NCBI RefSeq assembly: GCF_022698165.1
Contig: NZ_JALDAY010000006.1
Coordinates: 372,001 to 436,000, forward strand
Length of the DNA stretch: 64,000 nucleotides
Direction: 5' to 3'
DNA from: Streptomyces cylindrosporus
GTDB taxonomy: Bacteria; Actinomycetota; Actinomycetes; Streptomycetales; Streptomycetaceae
Shown here piece after piece: positions 9,832 to 17,008 of this stretch. The notes beneath the pieces are model-generated. The model ran no database searches and had not been told where the DNA came from. It worked only from the letters and a program-made list of their open reading frames with translations. A program made the position numbers and the translations under genes. The stretch's first letter is position 1. Each line of letters opens with the position of its first letter.

Positions 9832-9865
9832 GCCTGCCCGCCCGGCAATTGCCTGGCGGGCAGGC
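9832..9865. repeat. 34-bp near-perfect inverted repeat
   Basis: The arms GCCTGCCCGCC (9832-9842) and GGCGGGCAGGC (9855-9865) are perfect reverse complements. The 12 bases between them contain the perfect palindrome GGCAATTGCC (9844-9853). Read as one dyad, 16 of 17 base pairs match. There is no T-run, and the neighbouring genes diverge from this region, so a rho-independent terminator is less likely than an operator or a structured leader. Confidence 0.75.
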
Positions 9866-9892
9866 CTATGTCCGCATTGGGCGAACCTTGTT

Positions 9893-9964
9893 CACAGTTG
9901 AGCGGTTTCTCTCCGTGACGTGTCCGGAACAGACCAAGTGCCGCTCCGTATCGCACAGTTGAGC
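9893..9964. repeat. Pair of 11-bp direct repeats CACAGTTGAGC
   Basis: The sequence CACAGTTGAGC occurs at 9893-9903 and again at 9954-9964, with 61 bp between the copies' starts. Both copies lie in the non-coding region upstream of the acyl-CoA dehydrogenase. They may be binding sites for one regulator or chance repeats. The half-site sequence did not match a motif I recognise. Confidence 0.5.
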
Positions 9965-10128
9965 CGGAATGCAAGGTGCCGCATTTCAGTCAATGTCCAT
10001 GAGTGATCTTGGCTGAGAGGGGTCGATAAGTAGACAATATTTTGGGCGGTCGGCCCGGGGCGATTGACCACTGCCCGACGAATGACCTCCAGAGCCAGCG
10101 GGTTCGGAGGCAGCGTGCAGGAGGGGTT

Positions 10129-11364
10129 GTGGAACGCGAATTCACCAGCAGGTGGCACGAGGACCTGCGCTACACGGTCCGGGAGTTCGCCGAACGGGAG
10201 GTGCGTCCGCGGATAGCGGAGATGGAGACCTCCCGTGCGGTGGCCCATGAGCTGTCCCGGCTCATAGCCCGGCAGGGCTGGATCGGTGTCACCATCGCCA
10301 GGGAGTACGGCGGGATGGCGGCCGGACACCTGGCCAAGACGATCACCATCGAGGAACTCGCCCGCGTCAGCGGCGCGATGGGCGCCATGGTCCAGGCCTC
10401 CCAGCTCGGCGTGGCCAAGATCATCCACTTCGGGAACGACGAACAGCGCAGAACCTGGCTGCCGCGCATCGCCGCCGGCGACTGCCTGCCCACGATCGCG
10501 GTCACCGAGCCCGCCTCGGGCGGCCATGTCCTCGGCATGGGCAGCACCGCCGTCCGCGACGGCGACGAGTACGTGCTCAATGGCAGCAAGGTCTTCGTCG
10601 GCAACAGCCACGTCGGCGACCTCCACGGGGTGGTGATGCGCACCGGCGAGGGCTCGAAGGGACTGTCCGCCTTCCTCGTCGAGGCCGACCGGCCCGGCTT
10701 CTCGCTCGGCGAGCTGCAGCCCGCGATGGGCCTGCACGGCTTCAGCTTCGGCGAGCTCGTCTTCGACAACTGCCGGGTCCCGGCGGCCAATCTGCTCGGC
10801 ACCGAGGGCCAGGGCCTGGCCGTCGCCTACTCCTCCAGCATCCTCTACGGCCGCCCCAATCTGACGGCGGTCTCCCTCGGCATCCACCAGGCCGTCTTCG
10901 AGGAGACGACGGCCCTGTGCATCGAGCGGGAACGCTACGGCGCACCCCTCGGCGAACTCACCAACATCAAGCTCAAGTTGGGCAGGATGAAGTCCCGGCT
11001 GATGACGGCCCGGCTGGCCGCCTACCACGCCGTGCACCTGCTCGACCAGGGGCTGCCGTGCGACGCGGAGCTGATGAACGCCAAGCTCCTCAACGTCGAG
11101 GCGGCCATCGACTCGGCCCGCGACAGCATGGAGATCCATGCCGCGAGCGGACTGTTCACCGACCGCCCCGTCGAGCGCTATCTGCGCGACGCCCACCACA
11201 TCTACTCCCCCGCCGGCACCTCCGACATCCAGCTGCTGCGCCTGGGCGAGATCGCCCTCGGCACAGCCAAGGGCCAGTGGTCCGAGCGCCTCGCCGATCT
11301 CGTACGGACCGTGCCGCCGCGACGCTCGCAGGAACCGCTGGAGACCGCCGGCCACCCTGCCTGA
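10129..11364 (+). CDS. Acyl-CoA dehydrogenase family protein
   Basis: A 411-residue flavoprotein with the three-part acyl-CoA dehydrogenase fold. It has an N-terminal helical domain, a middle beta domain with PTIAVTEPASGGH (about residues 119-131) contacting FAD and substrate, and a C-terminal helical domain with RYGAPLGELTNIK and IHAASG. The substrate could be an acyl-CoA or an acyl-carrier protein, since members of this shape also serve in polyketide and amino-acid pathways. GTG 10129 is preceded by AGGAGG with 4 bases spacing. It stands alone behind a long upstream region and is convergent with the GAF gene, from which a strong hairpin separates it. Confidence 0.92.
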   Translation: MEREFTSRWHEDLRYTVREFAEREVRPRIAEMETSRAVAHELSRLIARQGWIGVTIAREYGGMAAGHLAKTITIEELARVSGAMGAMVQASQLGVAKIIHFGNDEQRRTWLPRIAAGDCLPTIAVTEPASGGHVLGMGSTAVRDGDEYVLNGSKVFVGNSHVGDLHGVVMRTGEGSKGLSAFLVEADRPGFSLGELQPAMGLHGFSFGELVFDNCRVPAANLLGTEGQGLAVAYSSSILYGRPNLTAVSLGIHQAVFEETTALCIERERYGAPLGELTNIKLKLGRMKSRLMTARLAAYHAVHLLDQGLPCDAELMNAKLLNVEAAIDSARDSMEIHAASGLFTDRPVERYLRDAHHIYSPAGTSDIQLLRLGEIALGTAKGQWSERLADLVRTVPPRRSQEPLETAGHPA

Positions 11365-11377
11365 GCGAAGAGGACCG

Positions 11378-11417
11378 CCGGGAACCGGGAACACAGCGCT
11401 GTGCCCCCGGCTCCCGG
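11378..11417. terminator. Compound hairpin, bidirectional terminator between convergent genes
   Basis: The outer arms CCGGGAACCGGG (11378-11389) and CCCGGCTCCCGG (11406-11417) pair with a single mismatch. The loop contains a second perfect palindrome, CACAGCGCTGTG (11392-11403). The structure ends exactly at the stop of the minus-strand GAF gene and lies 14 bp after the dehydrogenase stop. No T-run follows, as is common for terminators in GC-rich actinobacteria. Confidence 0.7.
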
Positions 11418-12011
11418 TCAGATCTCGCCCCGGGTCTCCATGGTGTGCAGCCGGTCGACCAGCTGCTGCGCCAGCGACTTGATGGTCGCCAGGCCCTCCC
11501 GGCCCCACGGGTGGGTGTCGGTGTCGACCACGCAGATCGTGCCCAGGGCCATGCCCGTCTTCCAGTCGATCAGCGGAGCGCCCATGTAGGAGCGGATGCC
11601 GATCTCGTCGACGACGCGGTTGCCGGCGAACCTGGGGTAGTCGCAGACGTCCTCCAGCACCAGGGCCTTCTTGCGTACGACGACGTGCGGGCAGTAGCCC
11701 TGGTCACGGGTCATCGTCCGGCCGACCGGGGTCTGCTGCTGGGACGGCTCCAGCTGCACGCCCGGCCGGCCCGCCGCGTACAGGCCAGCGAAGTACTGGC
11801 GGTTCTCGTCGATGAAGTTGACCATCGAGAAGGGTGCGCCGGTGACGTGCGCGAGGTTGCGCGCGAAGTCGTCGAACTCCGGGACCGGGCTGTCGGCGAT
11901 GCCGAGCTCGCGCAGCCTGGCCACACGGGCGGGCGCGTCCCGGTCCTCGGGGGTCAGCAGCAGATGACCGGTCGGGTCGAACGGGGGCTGGTAGGGAACC
12001 GGGGCTGACAT
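11418..12011 (-). CDS. GAF-domain protein at the end of the conservon operon
   Basis: A 197-residue protein that is almost entirely one GAF sensor domain. Landmarks are RVARLRELGIADSPVPEFDDF at the start, VNFIDENRQYFAG and RSYMGAPLIDWKTGMALGTICVVD. It lacks an output domain, so it probably senses a ligand or redox state and acts on a partner protein. It begins at ATG 12011, 32 bp after the cvnD stop and on the same strand, so it is probably the fifth gene of the conservon transcript. The call of a GAF fold is firm; the ligand is unknown. Confidence 0.88.
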   Translation of the reverse strand: MSAPVPYQPPFDPTGHLLLTPEDRDAPARVARLRELGIADSPVPEFDDFARNLAHVTGAPFSMVNFIDENRQYFAGLYAAGRPGVQLEPSQQQTPVGRTMTRDQGYCPHVVVRKKALVLEDVCDYPRFAGNRVVDEIGIRSYMGAPLIDWKTGMALGTICVVDTDTHPWGREGLATIKSLAQQLVDRLHTMETRGEI

Positions 12012-12043
12012 GCAGGCTCCATTCGGCTCGGCGGAGGATGTCC

Positions 12044-12646
12044 TCAGCCGAGCGGGTTGCGCTCCGCGGGCGGTGTGCCGGGAGTCGAGGCGAGCAGATG
12101 TTGCAGGAGTGCGATCAGCACGCGCGTCGCCGAGTTGCACTGGCGGGCGTCGCACATCACCACGGGAATGTCGGGCTTGAGGTCAAGGGCCGCGCGTATC
12201 TCCTCGGACTCGTAGCGGTAGGCGCCGTCGAACTCGTTGACGGCCACGATGAAGCCGATGCCGCGGCGCTCGAAGAAGTCGACGGCGGCGAAACACTGCT
12301 CCAGCCGCCGGGTGTCGGCCAGCACCACCGCACCCAGCGCCCCGGACGACAGCTCGTCCCACATGAACCAGAACCGCTCCTGCCCCGGCGTACCGAACAG
12401 GTACAGGACGTGGTTGTCGTCCAGGGACATGCGGCCGAAGTCCATGGCCACCGTGGTGGTCGTCTTGCCCTCGATGCCGGCCAGGCTGTCGGTACGGGCG
12501 CTGACCTGGGTCAGCAGTTCCTCGGTGCTCAGCGGTTCGATCTCGCTGACCGCACCGACGAAGGTGGTCTTGCCGACCCCGAAGCCGCCCGCGATGAGGA
12601 TCTTCAGCGCGGTCGGGAAGGGGTCAGAGGCGCTTGCGAAGGCCAT
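12044..12646 (-). CDS. cvnD: Conservon Ras-like GTP-binding protein (CvnD type)
   Basis: A 200-residue small G protein of the MglA/CvnD type, cytoplasmic and expected to cycle at the membrane with its conservon partners. The P-loop GGFGVGKTT is at about residues 20-28. The switch-II motif is LFGTPGQERF, and the guanine-specificity region is VAVNEFD, where NEFD takes the place of NKxD. ATG 12646 was chosen because it overlaps the end of the cvnC-type gene by 23 bp, as is usual in these operons. It is followed by the GAF gene. Family knowledge places such proteins in heterotrimeric-like membrane complexes that affect differentiation and antibiotic production. Confidence 0.93.
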   Translation of the reverse strand: MAFASASDPFPTALKILIAGGFGVGKTTFVGAVSEIEPLSTEELLTQVSARTDSLAGIEGKTTTTVAMDFGRMSLDDNHVLYLFGTPGQERFWFMWDELSSGALGAVVLADTRRLEQCFAAVDFFERRGIGFIVAVNEFDGAYRYESEEIRAALDLKPDIPVVMCDARQCNSATRVLIALLQHLLASTPGTPPAERNPLG

Positions 12647-13001
12647 GCAGCACCGTCTCCAGGAGATGTCGGTCGGTCGGGGAGCCGGCTTCGATAGCAC
12701 GCGGCGCGCTCGTGGTGAGCGCCCGGTGCGTGACGAGGTCGGACAGGAGGACTTTGGTGACGACGGCCGGCAGCCGCAGGTGGGCGGCCACCTCGGCGAC
12801 CGAGACGGGCCGGTCGCACAGCGCGATGACCTGGTCGTAGTCCGGGCCGAGATGGGCGGGGGGCCGGACGCCGGTCGTCATCACCAGGGTGAGCAGGTCG
12901 AAGTGCGACGAGGGGCGGGTACGGCCGTTGCTCACCGTGTACGGCCGTATCAGCCGCCCGGCCTCGTCGTCGAGCCACGACCCGTCCGGCGCATCCGGCA
13001 T
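12624..13001 (-). CDS. cvnC: Conservon DUF742 protein (CvnC type)
   Basis: A 125-residue protein of the DUF742 family. It begins with the typical acidic lead and LIRPYTVSNGRTRPSSHFDLLTLV is split here as LIRPYTVSNGRT and HFDLLTLV. It continues with a winged-helix-like stretch (RPVSVAEVAAHLRLPAVVTKVLLSDL, about residues 64-89). The family is always coded next to roadblock and small GTPase genes in conservons and probably bridges them. ATG 13001 lies 2 bp after the stop of the roadblock gene, and its 3' end overlaps cvnD by 23 bp, so the three are translationally linked. Confidence 0.92.
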   Translation of the reverse strand: MPDAPDGSWLDDEAGRLIRPYTVSNGRTRPSSHFDLLTLVMTTGVRPPAHLGPDYDQVIALCDRPVSVAEVAAHLRLPAVVTKVLLSDLVTHRALTTSAPRAIEAGSPTDRHLLETVLHGLRKRL

Positions 13002-13003
13002 CC

Positions 13004-13441
13004 TCAGCGCCCCGGGTCGAACGAGCTGCCGGCCGCCTGCTGCCGTGCCGGGGTGGCGAGGTACGGGCGCACGCTCTTGACCAGCATGGCCATCTCGTAG
13101 CCGAGCACGGCGGCGTCGGCGTCCCGGTCGGCCAGCACGGCCAGACAGGCGCCGGAGCCGGCCGCGCAGACGAACAGCAGAGCGGTGTCCAGCTCCACCA
13201 CCACCTGCCGCACGTCGGCCCCGGCGGCGAACTGCACGCCCGCGCTGCGCGCGAGCGAGTGCAGGCCGGAGGCCAGCGCGGCCAGGTGTTCCGCCTCGGC
13301 GGCCGTCTCCAGCCCGTCGAAGGCTTTCGCCAGCCCGTCCGAGGACAGCAGCAGGGCACTGCGTGTGTAGGGGACCCTCTGGACGAGTCCGGCCAGGAGC
13401 CAGTCGAGGTTCTTGGGCTGGCCGGCATGCATGTCGCTCAC
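13004..13441 (-). CDS. cvnB: Conservon roadblock/LC7-domain protein (CvnB type)
   Basis: A 145-residue roadblock/LC7 protein, the MglB-like partner and likely GTPase-activating or scaffold subunit for the CvnD G protein. It shows LDWLLAGLVQRVPYTRSALLLSSDGLA is typical, seen here as DWLLAGLVQRV and SALLLSSDGLA, then the second half with VVVELDTALLFVCAAGSGA. The start is either GTG 13441, 13 bases after AAGGAG, or the in-frame ATG at 13432; GTG has the better spacing. It is the second gene of the operon, 42 bp after cvnA. Confidence 0.92.
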   Translation of the reverse strand: MSDMHAGQPKNLDWLLAGLVQRVPYTRSALLLSSDGLAKAFDGLETAAEAEHLAALASGLHSLARSAGVQFAAGADVRQVVVELDTALLFVCAAGSGACLAVLADRDADAAVLGYEMAMLVKSVRPYLATPARQQAAGSSFDPGR

Positions 13442-13483
13442 GGTGGGGTTCTTTCTCCTTGTTGCGAATACAGGGGCCTCGGG

Positions 13484-15094
13484 TCAGCGCGAACTGCCGG
13501 TGGGAGGCTCGTCCGGTTCGTTGTCGGCGAGGCGGATTCCGCGCTGGAACAGGGCCATCAGCCCTGGATCGTGTTCTTTGTCCTGCTCCTCGGCGTTCCG
13601 CGGGGCGGGGCTGTCGCGCAGCTCGGGCGCCAGGTGCTCCTGGGCGTGGCGCTGGGGCAGCGCGGGCCGCCGGTCGCCGGGCATCCCGCCCTGCATGGGC
13701 GGGCGCGTGTGCGGCGGGGGCGCGGCCTGGGCCGGCGGCAGGGGCTGCCGCAGCGGCGGCTGGGTCATGGGACGGGTGGCCTGGGCCGGGCCGGCCGCGG
13801 GCGACGGCTGGGCGGGCGCGGCGGACCTGGGCATCTCGGCCTGCGTCCGGGGTGGCGCCGCGGCGTTCTCGTCGCCGAGCAGGCCGGGGGGCAGGATCAG
13901 GACCGCCTGGATGCCGCCGTAGATGTTGCTCTGCAGCCGGACCGCGATGCCGTGGCGGCGGGCCAGCGCCGACACCACGTACAGGCCGATCCGGCCGTCC
14001 GCGAGCAGCTTGCTGAGGTCGACGTGGTCGGGCTCGGCGAGCAGCGCGTTGATGCGGGCCTGTTCCTGGGGCGGCATGCCCAGGCCCCGGTCCTCGACCT
14101 CGACGGCCAGTCCGGAGGCGACGCGCTGGGCCCGCAGCAGCACCTGGGTGTGGGGCTCGGAGAACGCGGTGGCGTTCTCGACGAGTTCGGCCAGCAGGTG
14201 GATGACGTCGGCGACGGCGTGTCCGCGCAGGGTCCCCTCGATCGGCGGGACCAGCTTGACCCGGGAGTAGTGCTCGACCTCGGCGATCGAGGAGCGCAGC
14301 ACCTCGGTCAGGGTCACCGGGCGGGTCCACTGGCGGCGGGAGACCGAGCCGCCGAGGACCGCGACGTTCTCGGCGTGGCGGCGGATGCGGGTGGTGAGGT
14401 GGTCGACGGTGAACAGGCCCTTGAGCAGCTCCGGGTCCTCGACCTCGTTCTCCAGCTGGTCGAGCATGTTGATCGCGCGGTGCACGAGCGACTGCAGACG
14501 CCGGGCGAGGTTGACGAAGACCTCGACGCGCTCCCCGCTGTCCTGCGCGTTGCCGCGGGGCAGCTGCGCCGTCTGGGCCAGCGCGGCGCGCACCTGCCAC
14601 ATGCCGACGGCTATCTCGTACGCGAGCAAGGCCAGCGGGTCGGTCCGCGGCGGGACCACGCCGCTGAACGGGGTCTGCTCGACCGGCTCGCCGCGTTCGA
14701 GCCGCTGCACCACGGCGTGCAGGTCGGCCTGTCCGGCGGTCACCGACCGGCGCAGCGCCTCGTACTGCCGTGCCGTGCGCCGGTCCTCGGCGCGGCCCGC
14801 GTACACGGCGGCGGCCAGCACACCGCAGCCCAGCACGGCGGCGACGGCGAGGACGGTCCAGGTGCCCGCGCCGGCGGTGCCCGACTGCGAGCGCAGCACG
14901 AACACGACGACGGCGGCGGCGAGGACGGCCATGACGGCCGCGGGCAGGACGCCGAGGCGCACCGCGCGGGACCGGCCCGCGGTCTCACCGAGTTCGTCCT
15001 GCCCCGAATGCCGACCGCGCCTGCTTCGCGTCGGTCCCGCCGCGGCCGCCTGACCTGGTTCCACGCGCACTGCGTAAGGCGGAGATTCGGGCAT
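13484..15094 (-). CDS. cvnA: Conservon histidine-kinase-like ATPase (CvnA type)
   Basis: A 536-residue membrane protein. Two N-terminal membrane helices lie at about residues 46-67 and 80-99. A dimerisation-like helical region follows (LLAYEIAVGMWQVRAALAQ). A kinase-type ATP-binding domain has N-box LAELVENATAFSEP and G-box VEDRGLGMPP. The C-terminal 130 residues are proline-, alanine- and glutamine-rich and probably unstructured. CvnA proteins resemble sensor kinases but are thought to act as membrane receptors for the linked G protein. ATG 15094, behind GAGGACTCC, was preferred over TTG 15112. It heads the cvnABCD-GAF operon. Confidence 0.9.
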   Translation of the reverse strand: MPESPPYAVRVEPGQAAAAGPTRSRRGRHSGQDELGETAGRSRAVRLGVLPAAVMAVLAAAVVVFVLRSQSGTAGAGTWTVLAVAAVLGCGVLAAAVYAGRAEDRRTARQYEALRRSVTAGQADLHAVVQRLERGEPVEQTPFSGVVPPRTDPLALLAYEIAVGMWQVRAALAQTAQLPRGNAQDSGERVEVFVNLARRLQSLVHRAINMLDQLENEVEDPELLKGLFTVDHLTTRIRRHAENVAVLGGSVSRRQWTRPVTLTEVLRSSIAEVEHYSRVKLVPPIEGTLRGHAVADVIHLLAELVENATAFSEPHTQVLLRAQRVASGLAVEVEDRGLGMPPQEQARINALLAEPDHVDLSKLLADGRIGLYVVSALARRHGIAVRLQSNIYGGIQAVLILPPGLLGDENAAAPPRTQAEMPRSAAPAQPSPAAGPAQATRPMTQPPLRQPLPPAQAAPPPHTRPPMQGGMPGDRRPALPQRHAQEHLAPELRDSPAPRNAEEQDKEHDPGLMALFQRGIRLADNEPDEPPTGSSR

Positions 15095-15486
15095 CGGAGT
15101 CCTCTCGGTCAACCAGCAAGGACGCGCGGCACGCAGCGCGCAGCAAAGGTCAACTCCCGTACAAGACCGGACAGTTAACGGTCAGCAACCCTACGCCACT
15201 CAACGCACTCTGGCGTAAACACATCCCCACAGAAACAGACCCACAGCCCGCTGAAACGATTCCGCTTCACGGCCTCTTCACCACGTCCGACGCGACTCTC
15301 GACCAATCCGGCCAGCCGGAGGACCGATTCGTCCCCTGCCGCAACACACCCGACACACCGTTCCGAGGCGCGGAAACCGGTCGGACGGTCGCCATGGCAG
15401 GAAATGCACGCTCCGACAGCGATCAAGAGACGTTCGGAATGTGGCGAAAAACGGCCCGAACCGATGTGGCCACCTCCCGCCGGGCG
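15095..15486. other. 392-bp non-coding region carrying the conservon promoter
   Basis: This region lies between the halogenase stop and the cvnA start, both on the minus strand, so it should hold the 3' end of the PKS/halogenase message and the promoter of the conservon. The base composition is less GC-rich than the surrounding genes. An 83-codon minus-strand frame at 15175-15426 was examined and not accepted as a gene. I see no strong hairpin or recognisable operator. Confidence 0.55.
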
Positions 15487-16959
15487 TTACGACGCGGCCC
15501 AGGCCAGGCCGTCGGTGGTGACGGCCAGACCGCTCCGGGCGGCGGGACCCGGGTCGTCGAGCGGGCCGCCGTACAGGGCCTGCTCCTGGAGGTCGTTGCC
15601 GGTGTGGAAGGTCTCGGCGACGACACGCGTGGACAGCAGCGGGTTCACACGGTGGTCACCGGCCGTCAACTTGCCGACGGCGCCGTCCAGTTCGGCCGCC
15701 GCGGCGCTCCAGTGGGCGCCGAGGTCCGCGGGCACGCCGACCGCCGCGTCGCCGGAGGCGACTCCCCCCGCCAGTTCGGCGAAGGCGGCGGCCTCGTCGA
15801 GGTCCACGCGGGTGACCTTCTTCGCCGACCAGAAGTACGAGCGGTCGTTGCGCTCCATGTCGTAGAAGGCGATGAGGAATTCGTAGAACACGCCGTACTC
15901 GCGCCGGTAGCGCGCCTCGAACTCGGCGAAGCCGCGCTCCTCGGAAACGCTGCCGTCCAGCGCGGAGTTCACCGCGCGGGCGGCCAGCAGGGCGCCGTAG
16001 GTGGCCAGATGGACGCCTGAGGAGAGCACCGGGTCCACGAAGCACGCGGCGTCCCCGACCAGGGCCATGCCGGGTGTCCACAGGGAGTTCTTCCAGTACG
16101 AGTAGTCCTTGCGGACGCGGACCTGGTCGTACGGCGGCTCGCTCGCGACCGGCACGTCGGTAAGCAGCCGGTCGACCTCCGGGCAGGCCTTGATCATGTC
16201 CTGCCAGGCGGTGCGGGCGTCGTGCTGGACGGCCGCGTAGTGCTCGGGTGCGATGACGGCGCCGACGCTGGTGAGGTCGTCGCGCAGCGGGATGTACCAG
16301 ATCCATCCGGCGTCGAAGGCGGCGCAGAAGATGTTGCCGCTGTTGGGTTCGGGCAGCCGGCGGCCGCCGGCGTAGTAGCCGAACACGGCGAGGTTGCGGA
16401 AGAAGTCGGAGTAGACGCGGGCGCCGCCGACCCGGCCGTGCAGGCGGCTGGTGTTGCCGGAGGCGTCGATGACGAACCGGGTGTGCGCGGTGCGGGTCGT
16501 GCCGTCCGCGTCCGTGTACTCGACGCCGTGCACCCGCCCGCCCTCGGTGAGCGCGCGGCGCACCGGGCTGTTCTCGCGGACCTCGACGCCGACACGCCGG
16601 GCGTTGCGCAGCAGGATGTCGTCGAAGCGGGAGCGCTCCACCTGGAAGGCGGTGGCGGTCGGCTCGGGCAGTCGCGGGGTCATCGAGAACGAGAACTGCC
16701 AGGGCTGCGGGTCGCGGCCCCAGCGGAGGGTGCCGCCGCGCTTGAGGGTGAAGCCGGCCTGTGCGACCTCGTCGGCGACGCCGAGCAGGCGGCACACTCC
16801 GTGGACGGTGGCGGGCAGGAGCGACTCGCCGATCTGGTAGCGCGGGAAGGTGTCTCGCTCCAGCAGGAGCACCCGGTGTCCGCGCATCGCCACGGCCGTC
16901 GCGGCGGTCGAGCCGGCGGGTCCGCCGCCCACGACGACGAGGTCGTACTCCGGGGTCAT
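15487..16959 (-). CDS. Flavin-dependent halogenase (phenol/carrier-substrate type)
   Basis: A 490-residue FADH2-dependent halogenase expected to form hypohalous acid and chlorinate or brominate an activated substrate. The FAD-binding GGGPAGS is at residues 11-17, the halogenase-diagnostic WIWYIP (WxWxIP) at 219-224, and GDAACFVDPVLSSGVHLA at 302-319. The last segment resembles the CmlS/CndH-like group rather than tryptophan halogenases. Lys73, within FTLKRGG, sits where the family has its catalytic lysine. ATG 16959 follows AGGAG by 8 bases. It begins 49 bp after the PKS stop and is probably co-transcribed, so it likely acts on the polyketide. A flavin reductase is not adjacent; one must come from elsewhere in the cell. 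Confidence 0.9.
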   Translation of the reverse strand: MTPEYDLVVVGGGPAGSTAATAVAMRGHRVLLLERDTFPRYQIGESLLPATVHGVCRLLGVADEVAQAGFTLKRGGTLRWGRDPQPWQFSFSMTPRLPEPTATAFQVERSRFDDILLRNARRVGVEVRENSPVRRALTEGGRVHGVEYTDADGTTRTAHTRFVIDASGNTSRLHGRVGGARVYSDFFRNLAVFGYYAGGRRLPEPNSGNIFCAAFDAGWIWYIPLRDDLTSVGAVIAPEHYAAVQHDARTAWQDMIKACPEVDRLLTDVPVASEPPYDQVRVRKDYSYWKNSLWTPGMALVGDAACFVDPVLSSGVHLATYGALLAARAVNSALDGSVSEERGFAEFEARYRREYGVFYEFLIAFYDMERNDRSYFWSAKKVTRVDLDEAAAFAELAGGVASGDAAVGVPADLGAHWSAAAAELDGAVGKLTAGDHRVNPLLSTRVVAETFHTGNDLQEQALYGGPLDDPGPAARSGLAVTTDGLAWAAS

Positions 16960-17008
16960 TCGGGGTCTCCTGTTCTGCAGCGGTCCATCAAAGCCCGTAC
17001 ACGGGTGG

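Larger units (their letters stand above)
9635..10128. other. 494-bp non-coding region before the acyl-CoA dehydrogenase
   Basis: No credible protein-coding gene was found here; short open frames lack coding composition and family similarity. The stretch holds a 34-bp near-perfect dyad (9832-9865) and two copies of an 11-bp direct repeat (9893-9903 and 9954-9964). A locally AT-rich section around 9985-10045 could contain the promoter of the downstream gene. The GNAT gene and the dehydrogenase diverge from this region, so it must hold promoters for both. Confidence 0.6.

Noticed and set aside
9624..9974. 116-codon minus-strand frame in the region before the acyl-CoA dehydrogenase
   Set aside because: It has no family similarity and no ribosome site, and it runs through the dyad and direct repeats, so the region is better read as regulatory.
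15175..15426. 83-codon minus-strand frame with several Cys residues between cvnA and the halogenase
   Set aside because: The CxxC pairs are irregular, there is no clear ribosome site, the composition is not coding-like, and it lies where the cvnA promoter is expected.
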